From Sphingomonas oleivorans (GTDB lineage Bacteria > Pseudomonadota > Alphaproteobacteria > Sphingomonadales > Sphingomonadaceae), in assembly GCF_003050615.1 (NCBI RefSeq), contig NZ_NWBU01000007.1, positions 248,001 to 312,000 on the forward strand: a DNA stretch of 64,000 nt, given 5' to 3'. Positions within the stretch are counted from its first letter, which is position 1. Every line of letters starts with the position of its first letter. Shown in pieces: positions 45,215-55,479 of this stretch. Under the pieces are notes generated by a model. That model was not told where the DNA came from and searched no databases. It saw only the letters and a program-made list of their open reading frames with translations. Position numbers and translations under genes: made by a program.

Positions 45215-47197
45215 ATGTCCGTCGCTCCGAACCTCCTCGCGAACGCCGTCCGGGCGCTTTCGATGGATGCCGTGCAGGCCGCCAATTCCGGCCACCCCGG
45301 CATGCCCATGGGCATGGCCGATGTCGCGACCCAGCTTTTCGCGCATTATCTGAAATATGATCCCAAGGCCCCGAAATGGGCCGATCGCGATCGTTTCGTC
45401 CTGTCCGCCGGGCATGGATCGATGCTGATCTATGCGCTGCTCCACCTGACCGGATATGAGCGGCCGACGATCGAGGACATCCGCAATTTTCGCCAGCTCG
45501 GCAGCCCCTGCGCCGGCCATCCGGAGAATTTCGAGCTCGCCGGGATCGAGGCGACCACCGGGCCGCTGGGTTCGGGCCTTGCCACCGCGGTCGGCATGGC
45601 GATCGCGGAACGGCATCTGAACGCGGAGTTCGGTGATGATCTGGTGGATCATCGTACGTGGGTAATCGCCGGGGACGGTTGCCTGATGGAAGGCGTCAAC
45701 CATGAGGCGGTCGGTCTTGCCGGTCATCTGAAGCTCGGCCGGCTGATCGTGCTGTGGGACGACAACCGCATCACCATCGACGGGCCGACCTCGCTTTCGA
45801 CCAGCGAGGACGTGCTCGCCCGCTATGCCGCGTCCGGCTGGCAGACCCTCTCCTGCGACGGCCACGACCCCGCCGACATCGCCCGCGCGCTGGAGGAGGC
45901 CCAGGCCGATCCGCGCCCCTCGATCGTCGCTTGCAAGACCATCATCGGCTTCGGTGCGCCCAACAAACAGGGCACCTCGGCGACGCACGGATCGCCGCTG
46001 GGCCATGACGAGGTGGCGGCGACCCGCCAGGTGCTCAATTGGATGAACGAGGCGTTCGATCTGCCGCAGGAGGTGGTCGAGGGCTGGGGCAAGGCCGGCG
46101 TGCGCGGCAAGGCGGTGCGCGAGGCATGGGAGGCGCGGCTCGCCGCATCGCCGCATCGCGCCGAGTTCGAGCGGCGGATGGTCGGCGATCTGCCGGAGAG
46201 CTTCTCGCTCGACGCGCATCTGGCCGATCTGATCGCCAATCCGCAGAAGGTCGCGACGCGTCGCGCCTCCGAACTCGCGCTCGAGGCAATCAACGCGCAA
46301 CTGCCCGAAACGATCGGCGGATCGGCCGACCTGACGGGATCGAACAACACCAAGACCAAGTCGCTCAAGCCCCTGACGGCGGAAGATTATTCGGGCCGCT
46401 ACATCTATTATGGCATTCGCGAGTTCGGCATGGCGGCCGCGATGAACGGCATGGCGCTGCATGGTGGTGTGATACCCTATGGCGGCACCTTCCTGGTCTT
46501 CTCGGACTATTGCCGCCCCGCCATCCGCCTGTCTGCGCTCCAGCGCGCCCGCGTCGTCTATGTGATGACGCATGACTCGATCGGGCTCGGCGAGGACGGC
46601 CCGACGCATCAGCCGATCGAGCATCTGATGTCGCTGCGCGTGATGCCCAATCTGGATGTCTATCGGCCGGCCGATGTGGTTGAGACCGCCGAATGCTGGG
46701 CGCTGGCGCTGGAGAAGAAGGACGGGCCGTCGCTGCTTGCCTTGTCCCGTCAGAATCTGCCGCAGCTACGTGACAATGCGGATGAAAATCTCAGCGCGAA
46801 GGGCGCCTATCGCCTGCGTGCGGCGAAGGCGGAGCGCAAGGTGATCCTGATCGCATCCGGATCCGAGGTGGAGATCGCGCTCGGCGTGGCCGATGCGCTG
46901 GAGGCCGAAGGCGTGGGCGCGGATGTGGTGTCCATGCCCTGCTGGTCGCGCTTCGATGCGCAGCCGCGGGCCTATCGCGACGAGATTCTCCCGGACGTGC
47001 CGTCGGACCAGATCCTCCGCGTCTCGATCGAGGCGGGGACGACGATGGGCTGGGAACGCTATACGACGCCGCACGGCTTGCGGTTCGGCATTGACGGGTT
47101 CGGGGCTTCCGCTCCGGCACCCATGCTCTACGATCATTTCGGGCTGACGGCGCAAAAGATCGCGCCGAAGGTTCTGGCCGCCCTCAAGGGCAATTGA
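45215..47197 (+). CDS. tkt: Transketolase
   Basis: 660 residues; a thiamine diphosphate enzyme exchanging two-carbon units in the pentose phosphate pathway. The N-terminal [17 protein letters not shown], the [15 protein letters not shown] loop, the ThDP/metal motif [13 protein letters not shown] near residue 155, the catalytic [18 protein letters not shown] and GWERYTT near the end are all present. It starts a sugar-phosphate gene string (tkt-gap-MOSC-pgk-fbaB-thiE), divergent from the zapA unit. Confidence 0.97.
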   Translation: MSVAPNLLANAVRALSMDAVQAANSGHPGMPMGMADVATQLFAHYLKYDPKAPKWADRDRFVLSAGHGSMLIYALLHLTGYERPTIEDIRNFRQLGSPCAGHPENFELAGIEATTGPLGSGLATAVGMAIAERHLNAEFGDDLVDHRTWVIAGDGCLMEGVNHEAVGLAGHLKLGRLIVLWDDNRITIDGPTSLSTSEDVLARYAASGWQTLSCDGHDPADIARALEEAQADPRPSIVACKTIIGFGAPNKQGTSATHGSPLGHDEVAATRQVLNWMNEAFDLPQEVVEGWGKAGVRGKAVREAWEARLAASPHRAEFERRMVGDLPESFSLDAHLADLIANPQKVATRRASELALEAINAQLPETIGGSADLTGSNNTKTKSLKPLTAEDYSGRYIYYGIREFGMAAAMNGMALHGGVIPYGGTFLVFSDYCRPAIRLSALQRARVVYVMTHDSIGLGEDGPTHQPIEHLMSLRVMPNLDVYRPADVVETAECWALALEKKDGPSLLALSRQNLPQLRDNADENLSAKGAYRLRAAKAERKVILIASGSEVEIALGVADALEAEGVGADVVSMPCWSRFDAQPRAYRDEILPDVPSDQILRVSIEAGTTMGWERYTTPHGLRFGIDGFGASAPAPMLYDHFGLTAQKIAPKVLAALKGN

Positions 47198-47208
47198 AGG
47201 AGAAGGAC

Positions 47209-48219
47209 ATGGCGGTGAAGGTTGCGATCAACGGCTTCGGGCGTATCGGACGGCTTGTCGCGCGCGCCATTCTCGCGCGGCCGGACGCTGGTCTCGAGCT
47301 GGTGTCGATCAACGACCTTGCGGACGCAAAGTCGAACGCGCTGCTGTTCAAGCGCGACAGCGTTCACGGCACCTATCCGGGTGAGGTCTATGCCGACGGC
47401 AATGATCTTGTCGTCGACGGCAAGCGCATCAAGGTGACCGCCGAGCGCGATCCGGCCAATCTGCCGCATGCCGAAAACGGCATCGACATCGCGCTGGAAT
47501 GCACCGGCTTCTTCACCGACAAGGAATCGGCGTCCAAGCATCTCGCCGCCGGCGCCAAGCGCGTCCTGATTTCGGCCCCGGCCAAGGGCGTCGACCTGAC
47601 GGTCGTCTACGGCGTCAATCATGACAAGCTGACCGCCGAACATACCGTCGTCTCCAACGCGTCCTGCACCACCAACTGCCTGGCGCCGCTCGCCAAGGTG
47701 CTGAACGACACGATCGGCATCGAGCGCGGCCTGATGACCACGATCCACAGCTACACCAACGACCAGAAGATCCTGGACCAGATCCACAGCGACAAGCGCC
47801 GCGCGCGTGCCGCCGCCATGTCGTTCATCCCGACGACGACGGGCGCCGCCCGCGCGGTGGGCGAGGTGCTGCCCGAGCTCAAGGGCAAGCTGGACGGTTC
47901 GGCCGTGCGCGTGCCTACCCCGAATGTCAGCCTCGTCGACCTGACCTTCACGCCGAAGCGCGACACTTCGGTCGAGGAAGTGAACAAGGTGCTGAAGGAT
48001 GCGTCGGAGAGCGGTCCGCTGGCCGGCATCCTGGCCTATACCGACGAGCCGCTCGTCTCGATCGACTTCAACCATGATCCGGCGTCTTCGACGGTCGACA
48101 GCCTCGAGACGGCGGTGCTGGAAGGCAAGCTCGTCCGCGTCATTTCCTGGTACGACAATGAATGGGGCTTCTCGAACCGGATGGTCGACACCGCCGGCGC
48201 GATCGCGAAGCTCATCTGA
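47209..48219 (+). CDS. gap: Glyceraldehyde-3-phosphate dehydrogenase, type I
   Basis: 336 residues from ATG 47209 with AAGGAGAAGG upstream. The NAD-binding start [18 protein letters not shown], the catalytic Cys in [13 protein letters not shown], and the C-terminal [15 protein letters not shown] are textbook. [10 protein letters not shown] at the adenine-ribose pocket keeps an Asp that favours NAD over NADP. It starts 11 bases after tkt. A double hairpin follows the stop. Confidence 0.98.
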   Translation: MAVKVAINGFGRIGRLVARAILARPDAGLELVSINDLADAKSNALLFKRDSVHGTYPGEVYADGNDLVVDGKRIKVTAERDPANLPHAENGIDIALECTGFFTDKESASKHLAAGAKRVLISAPAKGVDLTVVYGVNHDKLTAEHTVVSNASCTTNCLAPLAKVLNDTIGIERGLMTTIHSYTNDQKILDQIHSDKRRARAAAMSFIPTTTGAARAVGEVLPELKGKLDGSAVRVPTPNVSLVDLTFTPKRDTSVEEVNKVLKDASESGPLAGILAYTDEPLVSIDFNHDPASSTVDSLETAVLEGKLVRVISWYDNEWGFSNRMVDTAGAIAKLI

Positions 48220-48229
48220 TCATGGGCGT

Positions 48230-48281
48230 GCCCGCCATCCCGGCACGGGCTGAAACCCCGGCTCCAGCCGGGGTGGCGGGC
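48230..48281. terminator. Double palindrome after gap
   Basis: An outer pair, GCCCGCCATCCCGGC (48230-48244) with GCCGGGGTGGCGGGC (48267-48281), encloses an alternative inner hairpin, ACCCCGGC-TCCA-GCCGGGGT (48255-48274). The two share the right arm, so only one can form at a time. It ends 2 bases before the MOSC start codon and supplies its purine-rich ribosome site. Confidence 0.6.
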
Positions 48282-48283
48282 AT

Positions 48284-48745
48284 ATGACCAAGGGCCGGCT
48301 GCTCGGTATCGCCCGCAAGGCGCGCCCGCGCGGCGATGTCGAGACGATCGATCATGCGACGATCGGCATCGACACGGGCATCGCCGGCGATTTTCGCGGG
48401 ACTATCCGGCCGGGCAAGTCGGGCAGGCGGCAGATAACCATCCTCTCAGCGGAGGATTGGAAGGTGGCGACCGCCGGTCTGGGCCTGTCGCTCGACTGGT
48501 CGGTGCGCCGGGCGAACCTCCTCGTGGAGGGTATCGCTTTGCCGCGCGTGCCAGGCGCGCGGCTCCGTATCGGATCGGCCGTGCTGGAAATCACCGGCGA
48601 ATGCGATCCGTGCAGCCGGATGGAAGAAATAGCGACCGGCCTCAAGGCCGTCCTGACACCCGAATGGCGCGGCGGCAGGACCGCCCGGGTGATTGCGGGC
48701 GGCAATCTGTGCGTCGGCGACGAGATCAGCATCGAGGAGGCGTGA
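48284..48745 (+). CDS. MOSC-domain protein
   Basis: 153 residues. MOSC domains are the sulfur-carrier part of molybdenum cofactor sulfurases; stand-alone ones (YiiM/MOSC type) may handle reactive N-oxides or sulfur. The conserved Cys region is [16 protein letters not shown], preceded by [19 protein letters not shown] and followed by [14 protein letters not shown]. It lies between gap and pgk, genes that are usually next to each other, and overlaps the pgk start by one base, so it is translated with the glycolytic genes. Confidence 0.88.
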   Translation: MTKGRLLGIARKARPRGDVETIDHATIGIDTGIAGDFRGTIRPGKSGRRQITILSAEDWKVATAGLGLSLDWSVRRANLLVEGIALPRVPGARLRIGSAVLEITGECDPCSRMEEIATGLKAVLTPEWRGGRTARVIAGGNLCVGDEISIEEA

Positions 48746-49941
48746 TGAGCAGCTTCAAGACCCTGGACGATATCGGCGACGTGGCCGGCAAGCGCATTCT
48801 CGTCCGCGAGGATCTGAACGTGCCGATGGATGGTGCGAGGGTGACGGACGATACGCGCCTCCGCGCCGCCGCGCCGACCTTGTCGGAGCTTTCGGACAAG
48901 GGCGCGATCGTGCTGGTGCTGGCGCATTTCGGCCGGCCCAAGGGTGAGCGCAATCCGGACATGTCGCTGGCGCTCGTCACCAAGCCGCTGAGCGAGGTGC
49001 TCGGCCGCGAGGTGCGCTTCATCGACGATTGCTGCGGCGCCGAGGCGGAGGCCGCGGTCGCGACGCTCCAGCCGGGCGACATTGCCGTCCTTGAGAATAC
49101 GCGCTTCCACAAGGGCGAGGAGAAGAATGATCCGGCCCTTGCGGAGGCGATCGCGAAGCTCGGCGATCTTTATGTGAACGACGCCTTCTCCGCCGCGCAT
49201 CGCGCCCATGTCTCCACCGAGGGCCTTGCCAAGCTGCTCCCGGCCTATGCCGGCCGTTCGATGCAGGCCGAGCTGGAGGCGCTGGAAAAGGCGCTGGGCA
49301 ATCCCGAGCATCCCGTGGCGGCGGTCGTCGGCGGTGCGAAGGTTTCGACCAAGCTCGACGTGCTCAAGCATCTTGTCGGCCGGGTCGATCATCTGATCAT
49401 CGGCGGCGGCATGGCCAACACCTTCCTCGCCGCGCGCGGCGTGGATGTGGGCAAGTCGCTGTGCGAGCATGATCTGACCGGCACCGCGCTCGAGATACTC
49501 GATGCCGCGGACAAGGCGGATTGCACCGTCCATCTTCCCTATGATGTCGTCGTCGCCAAGGAATTCCGGGCGAACCCGCCGACGCGCACCGTCAATGTGC
49601 ATGAGGTGGAAGCCGACGAGATGATCCTCGACGTGGGGCCGAATGCGGTCGAGGCGCTGGGCGACGCGCTCAAGACCTGCCGCACGCTCGTCTGGAACGG
49701 GCCGCTCGGCGCGTTCGAGATCCCGCCCTTCGACAGCGCGACCGTGGCGCTCGCCCGGACGGCGGCGGCGCTCACCAAGAGCGGCTCGCTCGTGTCGGTC
49801 GCGGGCGGCGGCGATACGGTGGCGGCGCTCAACCATGCGGGCGCTGCCGGGGATTTCAGCTTCGTGTCCACCGCCGGCGGCGCATTCCTCGAATGGATGG
49901 AAGGCCGCGAACTGCCGGGCGTGAAGGCGCTGGAAGCCTGA
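48745..49941 (+). CDS. pgk: Phosphoglycerate kinase
   Basis: 398 residues; makes ATP from 1,3-bisphosphoglycerate. The N-terminal [15 protein letters not shown] is the family signature with a VRED variant of VRVD, followed by [17 protein letters not shown] in the form [27 protein letters not shown], and the hinge-end GGGDTVAAL. Catalytic Arg and Lys positions look intact. ATG overlaps the stop of the MOSC gene (TGATG), with GAGGAGG just upstream. Confidence 0.97.
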   Translation: MSSFKTLDDIGDVAGKRILVREDLNVPMDGARVTDDTRLRAAAPTLSELSDKGAIVLVLAHFGRPKGERNPDMSLALVTKPLSEVLGREVRFIDDCCGAEAEAAVATLQPGDIAVLENTRFHKGEEKNDPALAEAIAKLGDLYVNDAFSAAHRAHVSTEGLAKLLPAYAGRSMQAELEALEKALGNPEHPVAAVVGGAKVSTKLDVLKHLVGRVDHLIIGGGMANTFLAARGVDVGKSLCEHDLTGTALEILDAADKADCTVHLPYDVVVAKEFRANPPTRTVNVHEVEADEMILDVGPNAVEALGDALKTCRTLVWNGPLGAFEIPPFDSATVALARTAAALTKSGSLVSVAGGGDTVAALNHAGAAGDFSFVSTAGGAFLEWMEGRELPGVKALEA

Positions 49942-49999
49942 TCGTCCCTGCCTATACTCGATATTGCATCAGCGAAGAGTTTATAGGGGAGCCCGAACG

Positions 50000-50914
50000 A
50001 TGACCTTTACGCCGACCGTCAAGAAGATCCTCGACTATTATGAGAGCGACAATCCCGGTACCAAGGCGAACCTCGCCCGCATCCTGACGCAGGGCAAGCT
50101 GGGCGGCACGGGCAAGCTGATCATCCTGCCGGTGGATCAAGGCTTCGAACATGGCCCGGCCCGCAGCTTCGCGGTCAATCCGCCGGCCTATGATCCCCAT
50201 TATCATTATCAGCTCGCGATCGACGCGGGGCTTTCGGCCTATGCTGCGCCGCTTGGGCCACTCGAAGCCGGTGCCGCCACCTTCGCGGGCCAAATTCCCA
50301 CGATCCTGAAGGTCAATTCGTCGAACAGCTGGGCAACGTCGATCGACCAGGCGGTGACGGGAACGGTCGACGATGCGCTGCGTCTCGGTTGTGCTGCGAT
50401 CGGCTTTACCATCTATCCGGGCGCGGATCAGATCTTCGACCAGCTCGAGGAAATCCGCGAAATGTCCGCAGAGGCCAAGGCGGTCGGCATCGCGACGGTG
50501 ATCTGGTCCTACCCGCGCGGCGGCAACATCTCCAAGGCGGGCGAGCTGGCGCTCGATGTCGGTGCCTATGCGGCGCATATCGCGGCGCTGGCGGGCGCGC
50601 ATATCATCAAGGTGAAGCTGCCGACCGATCATATCGAGCAGAAGGAAGCCAAGCCCGCTTATGAGGGCAAGGACTGGTCGAGCCAGGCCGAACGGGTCCG
50701 CCATGTCGTGCAGGCGAGCTTCAACGGCCGCCGCATCGTCGTCTTCTCGGGCGGCGCAGCCAAGGGCGCCGATGCCGTCTATCAGGATGCGCGCGACATT
50801 CGCGACGGCGGCGGCAACGGATCGATCATCGGCCGCAACACTTTCCAGCGCCCGCGCGAGGAAGCGCTCGCCATGCTCGACAAGCTGGTCCGCATCTACA
50901 AGGGCGAGGAATGA
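50000..50914 (+). CDS. fbaB: Class I fructose-bisphosphate aldolase (FbaB/DhnA type)
   Basis: 304 residues from ATG 50000 (GGGGAGCC upstream). It splits fructose 1,6-bisphosphate through a Schiff base. The first Asp motif ILPVDQGFEHGPARSF, the Schiff-base Lys in AHIIKVKLPTDH, and the phosphate-binding FSGGAAKGADAV and GSIIGRNTFQRP are all as in archaeal-type class I aldolases. It is 58 bases after pgk and ends in a strong hairpin. Confidence 0.94.
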   Translation: MTFTPTVKKILDYYESDNPGTKANLARILTQGKLGGTGKLIILPVDQGFEHGPARSFAVNPPAYDPHYHYQLAIDAGLSAYAAPLGPLEAGAATFAGQIPTILKVNSSNSWATSIDQAVTGTVDDALRLGCAAIGFTIYPGADQIFDQLEEIREMSAEAKAVGIATVIWSYPRGGNISKAGELALDVGAYAAHIAALAGAHIIKVKLPTDHIEQKEAKPAYEGKDWSSQAERVRHVVQASFNGRRIVVFSGGAAKGADAVYQDARDIRDGGGNGSIIGRNTFQRPREEALAMLDKLVRIYKGEE

Positions 50915-50916
50915 CG

Positions 50917-50958
50917 ATCCGTCCGTCACTCCGGCTTCCGCCGGGGTGACGGACGGAT
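50917..50958. terminator. Strong hairpin after fbaB
   Basis: Two 19-base arms, ATCCGTCCGTCACTCCGGC (50917-50935) and GCCGGGGTGACGGACGGAT (50940-50958), around TTCC, with one G.T pair. The stem begins 2 bases after the stop. thiE starts only 13 bases further on, so the hairpin probably reduces rather than abolishes read-through, or thiE has its own promoter. Confidence 0.7.
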
Positions 50959-50971
50959 TAGAGGGACGGGC

Positions 50972-51667
50972 ATGACCGACCCCGAATTTGATGAGGACGA
51001 GCTTCGCCTCGATCCCGGTTTCGCCGATCGTTTCGAACAGGATGAGCGGCCGCCCTGCCAGCTCTATCTGATCTCGCCGCCCGCGATCGATGCGGGGTTC
51101 GCCGATCGTTTGGCCACCGCGCTCGATGCCGGGCCGGTGGCGGCGTTCCAGCTCCGCCTCAAGGGGCTGGACGATCATGCCATCGCCGCGCTCGCCGCGC
51201 CGCTGCAACGTATCTGCGCGGATCGCGAGGTGGCTTTCATCATCAATGACAGCATCGGCCTCGCCAAGCGGCTGGGCGCGGACGGGGTGCATCTGGGGCA
51301 GGAGGATGGCGATCCGCGCGAGGCGCGGCGCGTGCTGGGCCCGCAGGCGCAGATCGGCGTGACCTGTCATGACAGCCGCCATCTCGCGATGGAGGCGGGG
51401 GAAGCGGGCGCGGACTATGTCGCGTTCGGCGCCTTCTATCCGACGACGACCAAGGAGGCGCGCCACCGGCCCGATCCTTCCATTCTCTCCTGGTGGTCCA
51501 CTTTGTTCGAACTGCCCTGCGTGGCGATCGGCGGGATCACGCCGGACAATGCCCGTCCGCTGATCGATGCCGGCGCGGATTTCCTGGCGGTATGCGGCGC
51601 CGTCTGGAATGCGCCCGAAGGCGAGGCTGCGGCCGTCAGGCGCTTCGCCGAGCTGTTTCGCATTTGA
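50972..51667 (+). CDS. thiE: Thiamine phosphate synthase
   Basis: 231 residues; joins the pyrimidine and thiazole parts of vitamin B1. Motifs of the TIM barrel are [37 protein letters not shown] (pyrophosphate side), [20 protein letters not shown], and [20 protein letters not shown]. An acidic leader of about 28 residues ([20 protein letters not shown]) precedes the conserved fold. No TPP riboswitch was found upstream. Transketolase in the same string needs this cofactor, though the linkage may be coincidental. Confidence 0.92.
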   Translation: MTDPEFDEDELRLDPGFADRFEQDERPPCQLYLISPPAIDAGFADRLATALDAGPVAAFQLRLKGLDDHAIAALAAPLQRICADREVAFIINDSIGLAKRLGADGVHLGQEDGDPREARRVLGPQAQIGVTCHDSRHLAMEAGEAGADYVAFGAFYPTTTKEARHRPDPSILSWWSTLFELPCVAIGGITPDNARPLIDAGADFLAVCGAVWNAPEGEAAAVRRFAELFRI

Positions 51668-51673
51668 GATGCG

Positions 51674-51698
51674 GCCATCCCGGCCTGGCCGGGATGGC
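51674..51698. terminator. Palindrome between thiE and DUF882
   Basis: GCCATCCCGGCC (51674-51685) and its exact reverse complement (51687-51698) with one base between, placed between convergent genes. It shares the CCATCCCGGC core with 7289-7315 and 48230-48281. Confidence 0.65.
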
Positions 51699-51714
51699 AT
51701 CCCAATGGCGGGCG

Positions 51715-52272
51715 TTACCAGCTCCGCACGCGGCCCGTGTCGACATGGACGAAGCCGTCGCGCGGATAATAGCCGACGCCGCCGCGCTGCATCGAAAAGG
51801 CCGCGAGCTTGAGGCGATCGAGCGGCACGCCGGGAAGCGCAATGTCCGTCGCCTTGCCCAGCATATGCTGGCTCTTCGTGGCGACGCCGCTATGGCCGCC
51901 CCTGCGCGCGCGAAGCGCGGCATTGGTTCGCGGCGAACGATAGCCGGAGATGATGTCGAAGCCCCGCCGCGGATCCACGCCCAGCCTGTCGCGGATCGAG
52001 ACGAGCAGATCGATCAGGTCGCGGTCCATGTCGATCACGTCGCCCGTCCGCCAGTCGCGCAGGCCATGGTTGATCTCGGCAAGACCTTCCCGATCGAAGC
52101 CGTCGGCGCCGAAATAGCGCGCATCCACTTTCTCGTTGTTGTGCACGTTGCGGAAGACGAGGCGGCGCTCGGGGAGGGCCGCGAATGCCTTCGTCGTTCC
52201 GATGAGGGAAGTCGCCCCCAGTGCAAAGGCGCCGCCGATCAGCCGGCGGCGGCTGCAATTCATATCGAACAT
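51715..52272 (-). CDS. DUF882 / YcbK-like peptidase-fold protein
   Basis: 185 residues. A twin-arginine-type signal (SRRRLIGGAFALGATSLIG) suggests export by Tat. The mature part matches DUF882 of the M15-like fold: VFRNVHNNEKVDARYF, IISGYRSPRTNAAL, SQHMLGKATDIALP with the zinc-type His/Asp, and GVGYYPRDGFVHVDTGRVRSW with the last His. It may bind or cut peptidoglycan. It is divergent from the L,D-transpeptidase gene, as the homologues ycbK and ycbB are neighbours in E. coli. Confidence 0.88.
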   Translation of the reverse strand: MFDMNCSRRRLIGGAFALGATSLIGTTKAFAALPERRLVFRNVHNNEKVDARYFGADGFDREGLAEINHGLRDWRTGDVIDMDRDLIDLLVSIRDRLGVDPRRGFDIISGYRSPRTNAALRARRGGHSGVATKSQHMLGKATDIALPGVPLDRLKLAAFSMQRGGVGYYPRDGFVHVDTGRVRSW

Positions 52273-52353
52273 CAATGATCCCGCTCTCAGGAAAGAAAGG
52301 CGAAAGTCCGCGTTTCCTTCATTGCCCGAAGCCAGAATAGGGGATGTACCTGC

Positions 52354-53367
52354 ATGAGGAAAATGTCGGTTGCAGGCCTTTGTCTCGCGCTTGCAACAGT
52401 CGGTCTCACCGGGGCCGAAACGATCGCGCAGGCGCCGATCGTGCCTATCGGGCCGGATCCCGACATTCTATCTGTTCAGGTTCTTCTCGATCGTCTCGGC
52501 TTCTCGTCCGGTGTGATCGACGGACGCAAGGGACAGCCGCTGCGAAAGGCGCTGCGCGGCTTCCAGCAGGCGCGCGGCATTCCCATCACCGGCATGTTGG
52601 ACGGTGCCACGCGCGAGCTGCTCAAGGTTCACAAGGACGTGCCCGGCGTCATCGAGGTCATGCTGACCCGCGACGATCTGGCCGGGCCTTTCATCGGGCG
52701 GCTTCCGTCCGGTTACGCCAGACAGGCGAAACTGCCGATGCTCGGCTATCAGAACCGGATGGAGGCGCTGGCGGAGAAATTCCATACGACGCCGCACGTG
52801 CTGCTGGCGCTGAACAGCCCGTCCACCCTGCTCGCGCCGGGGCTGAAGATCCGCGTGCCCAATGTCGTTCCCGATGCGCGCGCCTATCCGGCGGACCTCA
52901 CGCCCGAATGGCGCCGCACGCTGGCGAGCCTCAACGTGTCGTCGAACCAGCCCAGGGCGGCCAGGATCATCGTCGACAAATCGGACAAGGTCCTGATGGT
53001 GATGGATGCTGCGGGCCAACTCGTCGCCCAGTTTCCGGTGACGACCGGTAGCCGGCATGATCCGCTGCCGCTCGGCCGGTGGAAGATATTGGGAACGGCC
53101 TATAATCCGCCCTTCCATTATAATCCCGATCTCTTCTGGGATGCCGGCAGGCGCGACAGCAGGCAATTGCTCAAGCCCGGGCCCAATGGTCCCGTGGGCG
53201 TCGTCTGGCTCGATCTCAGCAAGCCGCATTACGGCATACACGGCACACCCAAGCCCGAGCTGATCGGCCGCACCGAAAGCCATGGCTGCATCCGGCTCAC
53301 CAATTGGGATGCGGCGCGGCTCGCGCTGATGGTGAAGCCGGGGACGCCGGCCCTGTTTCGCGCCTGA
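52354..53367 (+). CDS. L,D-transpeptidase with peptidoglycan-binding domain
   Basis: 337 residues. A signal peptide (MSVAGLCLALATVGLTGAET) is followed by a peptidoglycan-binding domain (about residues 40-90; VQVLLDRLGFSSGVIDGRKG), a LysM-like or linker region, and a C-terminal YkuD catalytic domain from about 205. The catalytic motif SHGCIRLTNWDA holds the His and Cys near residue 310. It forms 3-3 cross-links or attaches ligands to the wall. Divergent from DUF882, with 81 bases between them for two promoters. Confidence 0.94.
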   Translation: MRKMSVAGLCLALATVGLTGAETIAQAPIVPIGPDPDILSVQVLLDRLGFSSGVIDGRKGQPLRKALRGFQQARGIPITGMLDGATRELLKVHKDVPGVIEVMLTRDDLAGPFIGRLPSGYARQAKLPMLGYQNRMEALAEKFHTTPHVLLALNSPSTLLAPGLKIRVPNVVPDARAYPADLTPEWRRTLASLNVSSNQPRAARIIVDKSDKVLMVMDAAGQLVAQFPVTTGSRHDPLPLGRWKILGTAYNPPFHYNPDLFWDAGRRDSRQLLKPGPNGPVGVVWLDLSKPHYGIHGTPKPELIGRTESHGCIRLTNWDAARLALMVKPGTPALFRA

Positions 53368-53463
53368 TATCGGGCAGGCGCGCTCGAGTCCCATCCGCTG
53401 CTTGCCGGAAACGGCTCCGCCCGCTAATGGCCGCCCCTGCTCTTTTCCAATCGTGAGACAGCC

Positions 53464-54027
53464 ATGAAGATCAGCGGCGTGGACATTCGTCCCGGCAATA
53501 TCATCGAATATGAAAAAGGCCTGTGGCGTGCGGTGAAGATCCAGCACACCCAGCCCGGCAAGGGCGGCGCCTATATGCAGGTCGAGATGAAGAATCTCAT
53601 CGACGGCCGCAAGACCAACGTCCGCTTCCGTTCGGCCGAGACGGTGGAGCGTGTGCGCCTCGACACCAAGGATTTCCAATTCCTGTTCGCGGACGGCGAC
53701 CAGCTGACCTTCATGGACAAGGACACGTACGACCAGGTTTCGCTCGACAAGGGCATTCTTGGCGATGCCGCGGCCTTCCTGCAGGACGGGATGGACGTGG
53801 TGATGGAGCTTTACGAAGATAAGCCGATCTCGGTGCAGTTGCCCGACACGATCGAGGCGACCATTGTCGAGGCGGATGCGGTGGTGAAGGGCCAGACGGC
53901 CTCCTCCTCCTACAAGCCGGCGATACTCGAAAATGGCGTGCGCGTGATGGTGCCGCCGCACATCACCGCGGGCACGCGGATCGTCGTCGACGTCTATGCG
54001 CAGGAATATGTCCGCCGCGCGGACTGA
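53464..54027 (+). CDS. efp: Elongation factor P
   Basis: 187 residues; relieves ribosomes stalled on polyproline. The tip loop reads [12 protein letters not shown] with Lys33 at the position that is beta-lysylated by EpmA in gammaproteobacteria. [17 protein letters not shown] and the C-terminal KTATLENG-like [20 protein letters not shown] are typical. Several Pro-rich proteins in this window could depend on it. A long palindrome 23 bases after the stop ends the gene. Confidence 0.97.
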   Translation: MKISGVDIRPGNIIEYEKGLWRAVKIQHTQPGKGGAYMQVEMKNLIDGRKTNVRFRSAETVERVRLDTKDFQFLFADGDQLTFMDKDTYDQVSLDKGILGDAAAFLQDGMDVVMELYEDKPISVQLPDTIEATIVEADAVVKGQTASSSYKPAILENGVRVMVPPHITAGTRIVVDVYAQEYVRRAD

Positions 54028-54050
54028 TCCGCACCGGACATGATTGCTTC

Positions 54051-54082
54051 CGCATGTGTCGCGCGATGTCGCGACACATGCG
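54051..54082 (+). terminator. efp terminator hairpin
   Basis: CGCATGTGTCGCG (54051-54063) and its exact reverse complement (54070-54082) around a 6-base loop. No T-run follows. Confidence 0.65.
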
Positions 54083-54124
54083 CCCAGCCAACCCCTCCCG
54101 GCTCCGCTCGGGATGAACGGAGAT

Positions 54125-54949
54125 ATGAGAGTGGTATCGCATAGCGGCCTCATCACCGTCATGGAGCGCGCTGCCCGCAAGGCGGCGCCGCGCCTGCGTC
54201 GCGATTTTGGCGAGACGCAGGAACTTCAGGTCTCGCGCAAGGGGCCGGCCGACTTCGTGTCCATGGCCGACAAGCGCGCCGAGGCGACGCTCTATGAGGA
54301 GCTGAAGAAGGCGCGGCCCGACTGGGGCTTTCTGGGCGAGGAAGGCGGATATATCGAGGGCGATCCGACCAAGCCGCGCTGGGTCGTCGATCCGCTCGAT
54401 GGCACGTCCAACTTCCTGCATGGCGTGCCGCATTTCGCCATCTCGATCGCGGTGGAAGAGCCGCGTCCGGGTGGGCGGAGCGAGATCACCCAGGGGCTGG
54501 TCTATCAGCCGCTGACCGACGAGAGCTTCTGGGCGGAAAAGGGCAGGGGGGCCTGGCTGCAGGATCGCCGTCTGCGCGTATCCGCTCGTCGTGATCTTTC
54601 GGAGTCGCTGATCGCCACCGGAACGCCCTTCATGGGAGTCGGCGATTTCGCCCAGTGGAGCGCGATCTTCAATGCGATCGGGCCGGAAGTGGCGGGTATC
54701 CGCCGTCTCGGCGCGGCTGCGCTCGATCTTGCCTGGGTCGCCGCCGGCCGGTTCGACGCTTATTGGGAAAGCCCCTTGAAGCCGTGGGACGCGGCCGCGG
54801 GCATCCTGCTCGTGCGCGAGGCAGGCGGATTCGTCACCGACTTCCGCGGCGGCGACAAGCCCATGGAGCGCAGCGAGTTCCTCGCCTCCAATGACGGGCT
54901 TCATTCCAAGCTGCACAAGCTTCTGGCGGGCGCGCTCCGCAAGGCCTGA
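54125..54949 (+). CDS. Inositol monophosphatase family protein (SuhB-like)
   Basis: About 274 residues. Metal-dependent phosphatase signatures: GPADFVSMADKRAE, FLGEEGG with the metal Glu, and the family box WVVDPLDGTSNFLHGVPHFA; the second, KPWDAAAGILLVREAGG, lies near residue 225. It may act on inositol or similar sugar phosphates, and SuhB homologues also help rRNA transcription. The start could also be GTG 54131, which has a better GGAG spacing. An efp-suhB order is common in alphaproteobacteria. Confidence 0.92.
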   Translation: MRVVSHSGLITVMERAARKAAPRLRRDFGETQELQVSRKGPADFVSMADKRAEATLYEELKKARPDWGFLGEEGGYIEGDPTKPRWVVDPLDGTSNFLHGVPHFAISIAVEEPRPGGRSEITQGLVYQPLTDESFWAEKGRGAWLQDRRLRVSARRDLSESLIATGTPFMGVGDFAQWSAIFNAIGPEVAGIRRLGAAALDLAWVAAGRFDAYWESPLKPWDAAAGILLVREAGGFVTDFRGGDKPMERSEFLASNDGLHSKLHKLLAGALRKA

Positions 54950-55101
54950 ATCCCCTCCCCACATCTCTCTCCGTTTCCCTCTCCACAAGGCCGGGTTCTT
55001 GCGATTCATTTTCACAGGACCCGAGCCTTGCTTCGCAGTTGCGGCAGGAATAGAAGCCGCCTGAACGGGTCGTTCATAGGTGCCCGGGAATGGAGAGACA
55101 T

Positions 55102-55479
55102 ATGGCGTCCGTAGCCGTCGGTTATTTGCCGATCCTGCTATTTCTCGGCGTCGCTATCGTGCTTTCGAGCGCGTTCGTTGTGCTGCCGATGATCGCCGCC
55201 AAATTCACCGGCGCATCCAAGCCCTATCCTGAAAAGCTCACCGAATATGAATGCGGCTTTCCCGCCTTCGAGGATAGCCGCGCCCAATTCGACGTGCGCT
55301 TCTATCTGATTGCGATTCTTTTCATCGTGTTCGATCTGGAGGCGGCGTTCCTCTATCCCTGGGCGGTATCGCTCGGCGCGATCGGCTTCGCTGGATGGCT
55401 GGCGATGATGATCTTCCTGGCGGAGCTTACCATCGGCTTCGTCTATGCCTGGAAGAAGGGAGCTCTCGAATGGGAGTGA
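55102..55479 (+). CDS. nuoA: NADH-quinone oxidoreductase subunit A
   Basis: 125 residues, three membrane helices; part of the membrane arm of complex I near the quinone site. The loop [20 protein letters not shown] with its conserved Cys and the helix [12 protein letters not shown] with its acidic residues match the family. ATG 55102 has GGAGAG upstream; a start 4 codons earlier is less likely. It opens the nuo operon, about 150 bases after the previous gene. Confidence 0.97.
   Translation: MASVAVGYLPILLFLGVAIVLSSAFVVLPMIAAKFTGASKPYPEKLTEYECGFPAFEDSRAQFDVRFYLIAILFIVFDLEAAFLYPWAVSLGAIGFAGWLAMMIFLAELTIGFVYAWKKGALEWE

Noticed and set aside
50915-50971. TPP riboswitch in front of thiE
   Set aside because: Only a simple 19-base hairpin fits in the short gap; no thi-box sequence is present.
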